Position numbers and translations under genes: made by a program. This document shows, piece by piece, positions 6,793 through 13,600 of a stretch of 21,043 nucleotides of DNA (positions are counted from its first letter, which is position 1; each line of letters starts with the position of its first letter). The notes beneath the pieces were generated by a model, which made no database searches, had not been told where the DNA came from, and was given only the letters and a program-made list of their open reading frames with translations. The DNA is from an uncultured Lachnospiraceae bacterium. GTDB lineage: Bacteria; Bacillota; Clostridia; Lachnospirales; Lachnospiraceae. The stretch covers positions 1-21,043 of the forward strand of contig CAKRJT010000038.1 in the NCBI GenBank assembly GCA_934351925.1, written 5' to 3'.

Positions 6793-6817
6793 ATATCGAC
6801 TTATATATAAATATTTG
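6793..6817 (-). promoter_or_regulatory. Candidate sigma-28 (SigD/FliA) flagellar promoter
   Basis: On the minus strand CAAA (6817-6814) and GTCGATAT (6800-6793) resemble the flagellar sigma consensus TAAA-N14-16-CCGATAT with one mismatch in each element and 14 bases to TCGATAT. It lies upstream of the FliD-like gene, which would be a sensible target. Confidence 0.4.
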
Positions 6818-6827
6818 CAAAAAAAGC

Positions 6828-6856
6828 TTGACTTACATTTTGTGCTATGATATTCT
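6828..6856 (+). promoter_or_regulatory. Promoter of rpmG-secE-nusG
   Basis: TTGACT (6828-6833) and TATTCT (6851-6856) are 17 bases apart, with TGA just before the -10 (extended -10). Transcription would start near 6862, giving a leader of about 75 bases before the GTG start of rpmG. The -10 block TGATATTCTAA recurs exactly in the rpsL promoter. Confidence 0.75.
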
Positions 6857-6860
6857 AAAC

Positions 6861-6898
6861 TAGCTATGGAAGAGCTAAGGCTTTTTTTTTATGCCTTA
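6861..6898 (+). promoter_or_regulatory. Leader with two overlapping small hairpins and a T9 run
   Basis: TAGCT (6861-6865) pairs with AGCTA (6873-6877). TAAGGC (6876-6881) pairs with GCCTTA (6893-6898) around a loop holding nine T residues. The two stems share bases 6876-6877, so they compete at their junction. The first hairpin plus the T-run looks like a weak terminator, the second like its alternative. No ligand or protein can be named. Confidence 0.4.
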
Positions 6899-6937
6899 AA
6901 AACACTAATTAAAAGAAACTAATTGGAGGTGGAAGTT

Positions 6938-7087
6938 GTGCGTGTAAAGATAACATTGGCATGTACAGAGTGCAAGCAGCGTAATTACAACATGACTAAG
7001 GACAAGAAGACACATCCGGACAGAATGGAGACAAAGAAGTATTGTAAGTTCTGTAAGTCACACACATTACACAAGGAAACAAAGTAA
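6938..7087 (+). CDS. rpmG: 50S ribosomal protein L33, zinc-binding type
   Basis: This 49-residue protein starts at GTG, with GGAGGT eight bases upstream. It contains two CxxC pairs (Cys9/Cys12 and Cys36/Cys39), the zinc-ribbon (C+) form of L33, and ends KSHTLHKETK as usual for the family. It directly precedes secE (12-base gap), the common Firmicutes order. The C+ form implies that zinc supply affects this copy; whether a C- paralogue exists elsewhere cannot be seen. Confidence 0.95.
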   Translation: MRVKITLACTECKQRNYNMTKDKKTHPDRMETKKYCKFCKSHTLHKETK

Positions 7088-7099
7088 TTGGAGGTAATT

Positions 7100-7315
7100 A
7101 TGGGCGATTCTGAAAAGAAGAGTAAGAAGCCGGCTGCCAAGAAGACAAGCTGGTTCAAGGGCCTTAAGGGACAGTTCAAGACTATCTCATGGCCGACCCC
7201 GGAGACCGTCGGTAAGCAGACCGGTGCGGTTGTGATTATCTCAGTTATTTTAGGTGTGCTGATAACCGTTATTGATATTGTGTTTCGTTTCGGTTTAGGG
7301 TTCTTAGTAAAGTAA
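7100..7315 (+). CDS. secE: Preprotein translocase subunit SecE
   Basis: This 71-residue protein is the short single-span SecE of Gram-positives. A lysine-rich N-terminus (2-16) leads into the conserved amphipathic segment FKTISWPTPETV (26-37). One transmembrane helix follows (about 42-66: GAVVIISVILGVLITVIDIVF). The ATG is chosen because GGAGGT (7090-7095) sits four bases before it. It clamps SecY in the membrane translocon, and its place next to nusG is the classical arrangement. Confidence 0.95.
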   Translation: MGDSEKKSKKPAAKKTSWFKGLKGQFKTISWPTPETVGKQTGAVVIISVILGVLITVIDIVFRFGLGFLVK

Positions 7316-7333
7316 GGAAAAGGTGGATTAGGA

Positions 7334-7855
7334 ATGTCAGAGGCAAATTGGTATGTAGCCCACACCTACTCGGGTTATGAGAACAAGGTTAAGGCTAATA
7401 TTGAAAAGACAATTGAAAACAGACATCTTCAGGATCAGATTCTTGAGGTTCTGGTACCAATGGAAGACGTTCAGGAAGTTAAGAACGGCGTTACTAAACA
7501 GGTTCAGCGCAAGATGTTCCCAGGTTATGTCCTTGTGAACATGATTATGAACGATGATACCTGGTATGTTGTTCGTAACACCAGAGGCGTTACCGGCTTT
7601 GTCGGACCGGGATCTAAGCCTGTTCCTTTGTCAGAGTCCGAGATTAAGGCGTTAGGCATGGGCGATGTCATCCTTGCGGCAGATTCAGAGTACAAGGTTG
7701 GCGACAGCATCATCGTAACGAGCGGCGTCTGGGATAAGACAGTCGGCATGATTAAGAGCGTTAACGCAGGCAAGCGCAGCGTTACAATCAATGTGGACAT
7801 GTTCGGTCGTGAAACACCGGTTGAGTTAAGTTTCACAGAAATTAAGAAAATGTAA
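7334..7855 (+). CDS. nusG: Transcription termination/antitermination factor NusG
   Basis: This 173-residue protein has the normal two-domain layout: an N-terminal NGN domain with WYVAHTYSGYENKV (residues 5-18), MFPGYVLVNM and RNTRGVTGFVGP, then a C-terminal KOW domain from about 118 (VGDSIIVTSGVW, GMIKSVNAG, VDMFGRETPVEL). NusG binds the RNA polymerase clamp and the KOW domain contacts NusE or Rho. A ribosome binding site AAGGTGG stands seven bases before the ATG. It follows secE by 18 bases, within the same transcript. Confidence 0.97.
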   Translation: MSEANWYVAHTYSGYENKVKANIEKTIENRHLQDQILEVLVPMEDVQEVKNGVTKQVQRKMFPGYVLVNMIMNDDTWYVVRNTRGVTGFVGPGSKPVPLSESEIKALGMGDVILAADSEYKVGDSIIVTSGVWDKTVGMIKSVNAGKRSVTINVDMFGRETPVELSFTEIKKM

Positions 7856-7861
7856 CATTTT

Positions 7862-7891
7862 TTGATGCGTCCGTTATGCATTGTACATAAT
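7862..7891 (+). promoter_or_regulatory. Weak candidate promoter for rplK-rplA
   Basis: TTGATG (7862-7867) and CATAAT (7886-7891) are 18 bases apart in the 103-base gap between nusG and rplK, upstream of the first L1-type leader. It could supply extra transcripts, though no terminator separates nusG from rplK. Confidence 0.3.
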
Positions 7892-7910
7892 ATATACACG
7901 GCATGCGGAA

Positions 7911-7938
7911 GTGGGAGGGATTTCCCCGCAATTACCAC
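7911..7938 (+). promoter_or_regulatory. L1-binding-type leader, copy 1 (before rplK)
   Basis: The stretch opens GTGGGAGGGATTTCCCCGCA and closes with TTACCAC. GTGG pairs with CCAC, and an inner GGG/CCC hairpin is set off by an unequal internal loop. This is the layout of ribosomal protein L1 binding sites in r-protein mRNAs of Firmicutes and archaea. It sits eight bases before the AGGAGGTG ribosome binding site, where bound L1 would hinder initiation. Its first 20 bases recur identically before rplA. Confidence 0.65.
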
Positions 7939-7958
7939 ATTATTTAGGAGGTGCCAAA

Positions 7959-8384
7959 ATGGCAAAGAAAGTAGAAGGTTATATCAAATTACAGATTCCA
8001 GGCGGCAAAGCAACACCGGCTCCACCAGTTGGTCCTGCACTTGGTCAGCATGGTGTTAACATCATGCAGTTCACAAAGGAGTTCAACGCAAGAACAGCAG
8101 ATCAGGACGGAATGATTATTCCTGTTGTCATCACTGTTTACGCTGACAGAAGCTTCAGCTTCGTAACAAAGACTCCTCCAGCAGCAGTTCTTCTTAAGAA
8201 GGCTTGTAATCTTAAGTCTGCATCAGGTGTACCTAACAAGACTAAGGTCGCAACAATTAAGAGATCTGAGGTTCAGAAGATTGCTGAGCTTAAGATGCCG
8301 GATCTCAACGCAGCATCCGTTGAAGCAGCTACAAGCATGATCGCTGGTACTGCAAGAAGCATGGGTATCGTTGTAGAGGATTAA
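7959..8384 (+). CDS. rplK: 50S ribosomal protein L11
   Basis: This 141-residue protein has the family's usual length. It begins MAKKVEGYIKLQIPGGKATP and shows the conserved PPVGPALGQHGVNIMQFTKEFN segment (residues 21-42), then a C-terminal RNA-binding domain with KTPPAAVLLKKA and a terminal GTARSMGIVVED. L11 forms the stalk base with 23S rRNA and is needed for RelA activation. The ATG follows AGGAGGTG at normal distance; longer in-frame readings would take in the leader hairpin and are rejected. Confidence 0.97.
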   Translation: MAKKVEGYIKLQIPGGKATPAPPVGPALGQHGVNIMQFTKEFNARTADQDGMIIPVVITVYADRSFSFVTKTPPAAVLLKKACNLKSASGVPNKTKVATIKRSEVQKIAELKMPDLNAASVEAATSMIAGTARSMGIVVED

Positions 8385-8420
8385 TTTGAATTAATTTCGG
8401 CATGGAGCCGAGCACAAGAC

Positions 8421-8448
8421 GTGGGAGGGATTTCCCCGCAAATACCAC
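8421..8448 (+). promoter_or_regulatory. L1-binding-type leader, copy 2 (before rplA)
   Basis: GTGGGAGGGATTTCCCCGCA (8421-8440) is identical to 7911-7930 and is followed by AATACCAC. The same GTGG/CCAC outer stem forms, and the AGGAGG site follows at once (8450). With the copy before rplK this suggests that L1 represses translation of both genes by mimicry of its 23S rRNA site; the mechanism is inferred from the family. Confidence 0.65.
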
Positions 8449-8464
8449 TAGGAGGTTATTAATA

Positions 8465-9160
8465 ATGAAAAAAGGTAAGAAATATACAGAAGCTGCCAAG
8501 TTAATCGATCGTACAATGGCTTACGATCCGGCTGAAGCAGTAGCTTTAGTTAAGAAGGCAGCAACTGCAAAGTTTGACGAAACAGTTGAAGCGCATATCA
8601 GAACAGGTTGTGACGGACGTCACGCTGAGCAGCAGATCCGTGGTGCTGTAGTTCTTCCTCACGGAACAGGTAAGACTGTAAGAGTCTTAGTTTTCGCTAA
8701 GGGTGACAAGGCTAATGAGGCTGAGGCAGCAGGAGCTGATTATGTAGGCGGCGAGGAGCTTATTCCAAAGATCCAGAACGATGGTTGGTTTGAGTTTGAC
8801 GTAGTTGTTGCTACACCTGATATGATGGGCGTTGTTGGTCGTCTTGGTCGTGTACTTGGACCTAAGGGCTTAATGCCAAACCCTAAGGCTGGTACAGTTA
8901 CTATGGATGTAACAAAGGCTATCAACGAGATCAAGGCTGGTAAGATTGAGTACAGACTTGATAAGACTAACATTGTACATGTTCCAGTTGGAAAGGTTTC
9001 TTTCACAGAAGAGCAGTTAGCAGACAACTTCCAGGCTATCATGGATGCAATCGTTAAGGCTAAGCCTTCATCATTAAAGGGAACATACTTAAAGAACATC
9101 ACACTCGCTTCCACAATGGGACCTGGTGTGAAGGTTAACACAGCTAAGTACGTTGGTTAA
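8465..9160 (+). CDS. rplA: 50S ribosomal protein L1
   Basis: This 231-residue protein matches L1 in length and order. KKGKKYTEAAKLID opens it, and domain I includes FDETVEAHIRTGCD. The conserved VLPHGTGKTVRVLVFAKG is at about 61-78, and domain II has GRLGRVLGPKGLMPNPKAGT (about 126-145). It closes KNITLASTMGPGVKVN. L1 forms the mobile stalk that moves E-site tRNA and is the probable repressor acting on its own and the rplK leader. Start: AGGAGGTT sits nine bases upstream of the ATG; the longer in-frame reading through the leader is rejected. Confidence 0.97.
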   Translation: MKKGKKYTEAAKLIDRTMAYDPAEAVALVKKAATAKFDETVEAHIRTGCDGRHAEQQIRGAVVLPHGTGKTVRVLVFAKGDKANEAEAAGADYVGGEELIPKIQNDGWFEFDVVVATPDMMGVVGRLGRVLGPKGLMPNPKAGTVTMDVTKAINEIKAGKIEYRLDKTNIVHVPVGKVSFTEEQLADNFQAIMDAIVKAKPSSLKGTYLKNITLASTMGPGVKVNTAKYVG

Positions 9161-9204
9161 TTCTTGTTTGGTTCGGTAAGTATTTCTGTTTTTTGAAAAA
9201 ACGG

Positions 9205-9234
9205 TTGACACCGGATATATATTAATGATATAAT
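9205..9234 (+). promoter_or_regulatory. Strong promoter of rplJ-rplL
   Basis: Perfect TTGACA (9205-9210) and TATAAT (9229-9234) are separated by 18 bases, with TGA in front of the -10. A transcript would start near 9241 and carry the L10 leader. Confidence 0.8.
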
Positions 9235-9235
9235 G

Positions 9236-9266
9236 CATTCCGTTCGGGAATTTCCTGAACGGAATG
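9236..9266. repeat. Perfect inverted repeat straddling the rplJ transcription start
   Basis: CATTCCGTTC (9236-9245) and GAACGGAATG (9257-9266) are exact reverse complements; the stem can extend inward by four pairs to a three-base loop. It starts two bases after the -10 box, so it could be a DNA operator, an end-of-operon hairpin for rplA (no T-tract), or a 5' end hairpin if transcription starts early. Confidence 0.7.
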
Positions 9267-9269
9267 TAA

Positions 9270-9437
9270 TATAGAGACTGATATCCACATGGATTGAGGT
9301 CGACACTCATATCTTTGATATGAGTGAATTTGCCGTAGACAGCAGGTATCCGGATGGATATAAGGCTAAGTACACCTGCCGAGGGATAATATAAGTATCA
9401 GACTTATGTGTGCTCTCCGGCTACGGGGGGCTTTTTT
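9270..9437 (+). promoter_or_regulatory. L10 leader RNA with attenuator (rplJ leader)
   Basis: The leader shows the hallmark GCCGTAGACAGCAGGT (9332-9347) and ACCTGCCGAGG (9374-9384), whose GCAGGT/ACCTGC arms pair as in the Firmicutes L10 leader family. A perfect ten-pair hairpin CACTCATATC/GATATGAGTG precedes it (9304-9326). A small ATAAGT/ACTTAT hairpin and a terminator follow. L10 in complex with L7/L12 binds this RNA and favours termination when in excess. Confidence 0.85.
9412..9437 (+). terminator. Attenuator terminator of the L10 leader
   Basis: GCTCTCCG (9412-9419) and CGGGGGGC (9424-9431) pair over eight positions, including two G-U pairs, around GCTA. Six T residues follow. It ends transcription 46 bases before rplJ when the leader adopts the L10-bound form. 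Confidence 0.8.
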
Positions 9438-9483
9438 CTTATATTATATATGGCAAAACAAAATATAATAGGAGGAAGAAATC

Positions 9484-9975
9484 ATGGCAAAAGTAGAGAT
9501 GAAGAAGCCTATCGTTGATGAGATCAGCGCAGCTCTCGACGGCGCAGCAGCAGCAGTTGTTGTTGACTACCGTGGACTTACAGTTGAGCAGGATACACAG
9601 CTTCGTAAGCAGTTAAGAGAAGCTGGTGTTACTTATAAGGTATATAAGAACACACTTATCAACATAGCAGTTAAGGATACTCCTTTTGAGGAACTTTCTA
9701 AGAACCTTGAGGGACCTACAGCTATCGCTATCTCTAAGACTGACGCTACAGCTCCTGCAAGAGTTTTATTCCAGTTCGCGCAGACAGCAGACAAGCTTCA
9801 GTTAAAGGGCGGTGTCGTTGACGGCACATACTATGATGAGAATGGTATCAAGGTTATTGCTACTATCCCATCAAGAGACGAGTTACTTTCCAAGTTCCTT
9901 GGAAGCATTCAGTCCCCTGTTACCAACTTTGCTCGTGTTCTTAAGCAGATCGCTGAGAAGAATGCAGAGGCTTAA
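9484..9975 (+). CDS. rplJ: 50S ribosomal protein L10
   Basis: This 163-residue protein has the L10 N-terminal rRNA-binding domain with AAAVVVDYRGLTVEQDTQLRKQLREAG (quoted in part: VDYRGLTVEQ, about 28-37) and VYKNTLINIA. A C-terminal helix (about 140-163, VTNFARVLKQIAEKNAEA) anchors L7/L12 dimers. AGGAGGAAG precedes the ATG. It is translated from the L10 leader transcript with rplL 77 bases downstream. L10 also regulates its own operon through the leader. Confidence 0.97.
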   Translation: MAKVEMKKPIVDEISAALDGAAAAVVVDYRGLTVEQDTQLRKQLREAGVTYKVYKNTLINIAVKDTPFEELSKNLEGPTAIAISKTDATAPARVLFQFAQTADKLQLKGGVVDGTYYDENGIKVIATIPSRDELLSKFLGSIQSPVTNFARVLKQIAEKNAEA

Positions 9976-10052
9976 TTAAGCCGGGTTAAGATGGAACATT
10001 AATCTAAGAACTAATTTTAATTTATTAAAAATATTTAATGGAGGAAAATAAA

Positions 10053-10412
10053 ATGACAACTCAGGAAATTATTGAAGTAATCAAGGGTTTAACAGTATTA
10101 GAGCTTAACGATCTCGTTAAGGCATGTGAGGAAGAGTTCGGCGTATCTGCAGCAGCAGGCGTTGTAGTTGCAGCAGCAGGTGCTGGCGCAGCAGCAGCTG
10201 AGGAGAAGACAGAGTTCGATGTAGAGCTTACAGAGGGTGCCGGCGTTCCTGTTATCAAGGTTGTTCGTGAGATCACAGGCTTAGGTCTTAAGGAAGCTAA
10301 GGATCTTGTTACATCCGCTCCTAAGGTTGTTAAGGAGGGCGTTAGCAAGGAAGAGGCTGAGGCTATTAAGAAGCAGCTTGAAGAGGCTGGCGCAAAGGTT
10401 ACAATTAAGTAA
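10053..10412 (+). CDS. rplL: 50S ribosomal protein L7/L12
   Basis: This 119-residue protein has the N-terminal dimerisation domain (MTTQEIIEVIKGLTVLELNDLVKACEEEFGV in short pieces, residues 1-31). An alanine-rich hinge follows (33-51). The C-terminal factor-binding domain contains EFDVELTEGAG, KVVREITGLGLKEAKDLV and AGAKVTIK. It is the stalk protein that recruits translation GTPases. The ATG follows GGAGG at eight bases; an in-frame ATG five codons upstream overlaps that site and is not used. Confidence 0.97.
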   Translation: MTTQEIIEVIKGLTVLELNDLVKACEEEFGVSAAAGVVVAAAGAGAAAAEEKTEFDVELTEGAGVPVIKVVREITGLGLKEAKDLVTSAPKVVKEGVSKEEAEAIKKQLEEAGAKVTIK

Positions 10413-10431
10413 TTTTACCCTACGAGGTTTG

Positions 10432-10461
10432 AGGGCTATGCGGCGACGCATAGCCCTTTTT
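10432..10461 (+). terminator. Strong intrinsic terminator after rplL
   Basis: AGGGCTATGCG (10432-10442) and CGCATAGCCCT (10447-10457) form a perfect eleven-pair stem closed by a GCGA tetraloop and followed by a T-tract. It separates rplJL from rpoBC, which have their own promoter. Confidence 0.9.
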
Positions 10462-10568
10462 GCATTATTTACAGTCAACAGGTCTTAGGCGGGTGAGCTT
10501 TTAGCTGTTTGGAATATACTGATTTGTAGAAAATAAATATAAAATTCCAAAAAATATCAAAAAAGCAC

Positions 10569-10597
10569 TTGACAGCTTTAAAAAGTGATGCTACACT
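10569..10597 (+). promoter_or_regulatory. Promoter of rpoB-rpoC
   Basis: TTGACA (10569-10574) and TACACT (10592-10597) are 17 bases apart with TGC before the -10, an extended -10. The start would be near 10604, giving a leader of about 80 bases with a small hairpin TATGG/CCATA (10642-10655) and the AAGGGGTGA ribosome binding site. Confidence 0.7.
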
Positions 10598-10683
10598 GGA
10601 AAATGCTACATTATGGGTGAAAGTCCCTATTAGTGTAAATTTATGGAAAACCATATTAAATCAACGCAAGGGGTGAAACGTCA

Positions 10684-13600
10684 ATGGAAAAAAACAGATT
10701 ACGTCCGATGCATTATGGCAAAAGTATTCGTATGAGCTATTCAAGGCGGAACGAGGTTCTTGAGATGCCAGACCTTATCGAAATCCAGAAAGATTCATAT
10801 AAGTGGTTCCTCAAAGAGGGGCTTAAGGAAGCTTTCGCGGATATATCTCCTATTGCGGATTACAGCGGTCATCTGAGTCTGGAATTCGTAGACTTCGCAT
10901 TGTGCGAGGAAGATGTGAAGTATTCAATAGAAGAGTGTAAGGAAAGGGATGCTACTTATGCTGCACCACTTAAAGTGAAGGTCAGACTTTACAATAAGGA
11001 GACAGAGGAAATCAAGGAGCACGAGATTTTCATGGGTGACCTGCCTATCATGACAGCTACAGGCACCTTCGTTATCAATGGTGCTGAGCGAGTTATCGTT
11101 AGCCAGTTAGTGCGTTCTCCCGGAATATATTATGAAATTGGACATGATAAGGTTGGTAAGGAATTATATTCATGTACAGTTATTCCTAATAGAGGTGCGT
11201 GGTTAGAGTATGAGACGGATTCTAACAACGTTTTCTCCGTGCGTGTAGATAGAACAAGAAAGGTACCTGTCACTGTTCTTATCCGTGCACTCGGATATGG
11301 AACAAATGCACAGATTATTGATCTTTTTGGTGAGGAGCCTAAGATTATGGCGAGCCTCGCAAAAGATACATGTGATGACTATCAGTCAGGTCTTTTAGAG
11401 CTGTATAAGAAGATAAGACCGGGTGAGCCGCTTTCAGTGGACAGCGCTGAGAGCCTCATCAATGCGATGTTCTTCGATCCAAGAAGATATGACCTCGCAA
11501 AGGTAGGACGTTACAAGTTTAATAAGAAGCTCAATCTTCGCAACCGTATAGCAGGACAGACACTTGCAGATGACGTAGTTGATACTACGACAGGTGAGGT
11601 TCTCGCTGAGGCAGGAACTGTTCTTACTAAGGAGCAGGCTCTTGACATTCAGAATGCGGCTGTGCCTTTTGTGTGGCTTCAGTGCGGAGAGAGAAGAGTT
11701 AAGGTTCTCTCCAATATGATGGTAGATATTACCAAGCATGTGAATATAACGGCAGAGGAGGCTAAGGAACTCGGGGTAAATGAGAACGTATTCTATCCTG
11801 TACTCTCACAGATACTTGCAGAAAACGGCAATCTTGATGATATCAAGGCTGCTATCCGCAAGAATATTGGCGACCTCATTCCTAAGCACATTACTATAGA
11901 AGATATTATGGCTTCCATCAACTATAATATGCACCTTGAGTACCATGTAGGAAACAAGGATGATATCGATCACCTTGGAAACAGACGTATTCGTGCGGTT
12001 GGTGAGCTTTTACAGAATCAGTACAGAATAGGTCTCTCAAGAATGGAGCGTGTTGTAAGAGAGAGAATGACAACACAGGATCTTGAGGGTGTTACCGCTC
12101 AGACACTTATCAACATCAAGCCTGTTACTGCGGCAGTTAAGGAGTTCTTCGGAAGCTCCCAGCTCTCCCAGTTCATGGACCAGAATAACCCGCTCTCTGA
12201 GATCACTCACAAGAGAAGACTCTCAGCGTTAGGACCTGGTGGTCTTTCAAGAGACCGTGCCGGATTCGAGGTTCGAGATGTTCACTATACTCATTATGGA
12301 AGAATGTGTCCTATTGAGACCCCTGAGGGTCCTAACATCGGACTCATCAACTCTCTTGCCGCATACGCAAGAATTAATGAGTATGGCTTTGTTGAGGCAC
12401 CATACAGAGTTGTAGATAAGACGGATCCTAAGAACCCTGTCGTAACAGATGAGGTTCGTTACCTCACAGCAGACGAGGAGGATAACTACTATGTAGCGCA
12501 GGCTAATGCCGAGCTTGATGAGGAAGGACATTTCGTAAAGAATTCCGTATCAGGCCGTTACAGAGAGGAGACCTCAGAGTTCGCAAAGAGCAAGATCGAC
12601 CTCATGGACGTGTCCCCTAAGATGGTATTCTCGGTCGCTACATCAATGATTCCGTTCCTTGAGAACGACGATGCTAACCGTGCCCTCATGGGATCCAACA
12701 TGCAGCGTCAGGCGGTTCCGCTTCTCACTACGGAGGCACCGGTTGTAGGTACAGGTATGGAGCACAAGGCAGCGGTAGACTCAGGCATGTGTATTGTTGC
12801 CAGAAATGCAGGTATTGTTGAGCTTGCAACATCAAGAGAGATTATTATAAAGTGCAGCGATGGTAAGTTAGATAAGTACCGTCTTACCAAGTTCGCACGA
12901 AGCAACCAGAGCAACTGCTATAACCAGAAGCCTATTGTGACAAAGGGCGATGTTATTGAGCAGGGTCAGGTTATCGCCGATGGTCCTTCAACCTCCAACG
13001 GTGAGATTGCTCTCGGCAAGAACCCTCTCATCGGTTTCATGACATGGGAAGGTTACAATTACGAGGATGCCGTTTTACTCAGCGAGCGCCTTGTGATGGA
13101 TGATGTATACACATCGGTTCATATAGAGGAGTATGAGGCAGAGGCAAGAGATACGAAGCTCGGACCTGAGGAGATAACAAGGGATGTTCCGGGTGTAGGT
13201 GATGATGCACTCAAGGATCTTGATGACAGAGGTATCATTCGTATCGGTGCAGAGGTTCGTGCGGGAGATATTCTCGTAGGTAAGGTGACACCTAAGGGTG
13301 AGACAGAGCTTACCGCTGAGGAGAGACTTCTCCGTGCTATTTTCGGTGAGAAGGCAAGGGAGGTTAGAGACACCTCACTCAAGGTTCCTCACGGAGAATA
13401 TGGTATTATTATCGATGCAAAGGTATTTACAAGAGAGAATGGCGACGAGCTTTCACCGGGCGTAAATCAGTCTGTCCGTATCTATATTGCACAGAAGAGA
13501 AAGATTTCCGTTGGTGATAAGATGGCCGGTCGACATGGTAACAAGGGTGTCGTTTCAAGAATTCTTCCTGTAGAGGATATGCCATTCCTTCCAAACGGCA

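Noticed and set aside
10616..10628. GGTGAAAGTCC-like stretch as a group II intron remnant
   Set aside because: Only a short coincidental match in the rpoB leader; no domain V, no reverse transcriptase, and the region is a simple promoter leader.
10592..10637. Inverted repeat TACACT/AGTGTA at the rpoB promoter
   Set aside because: The left arm is the -10 box itself and is not transcribed, the arms are only six bases, and the loop is long; probably chance.
12151..12225. Rifampicin resistance substitution in RpoB
   Set aside because: Asp499, His509 and Ser514 are all the wild-type residues.
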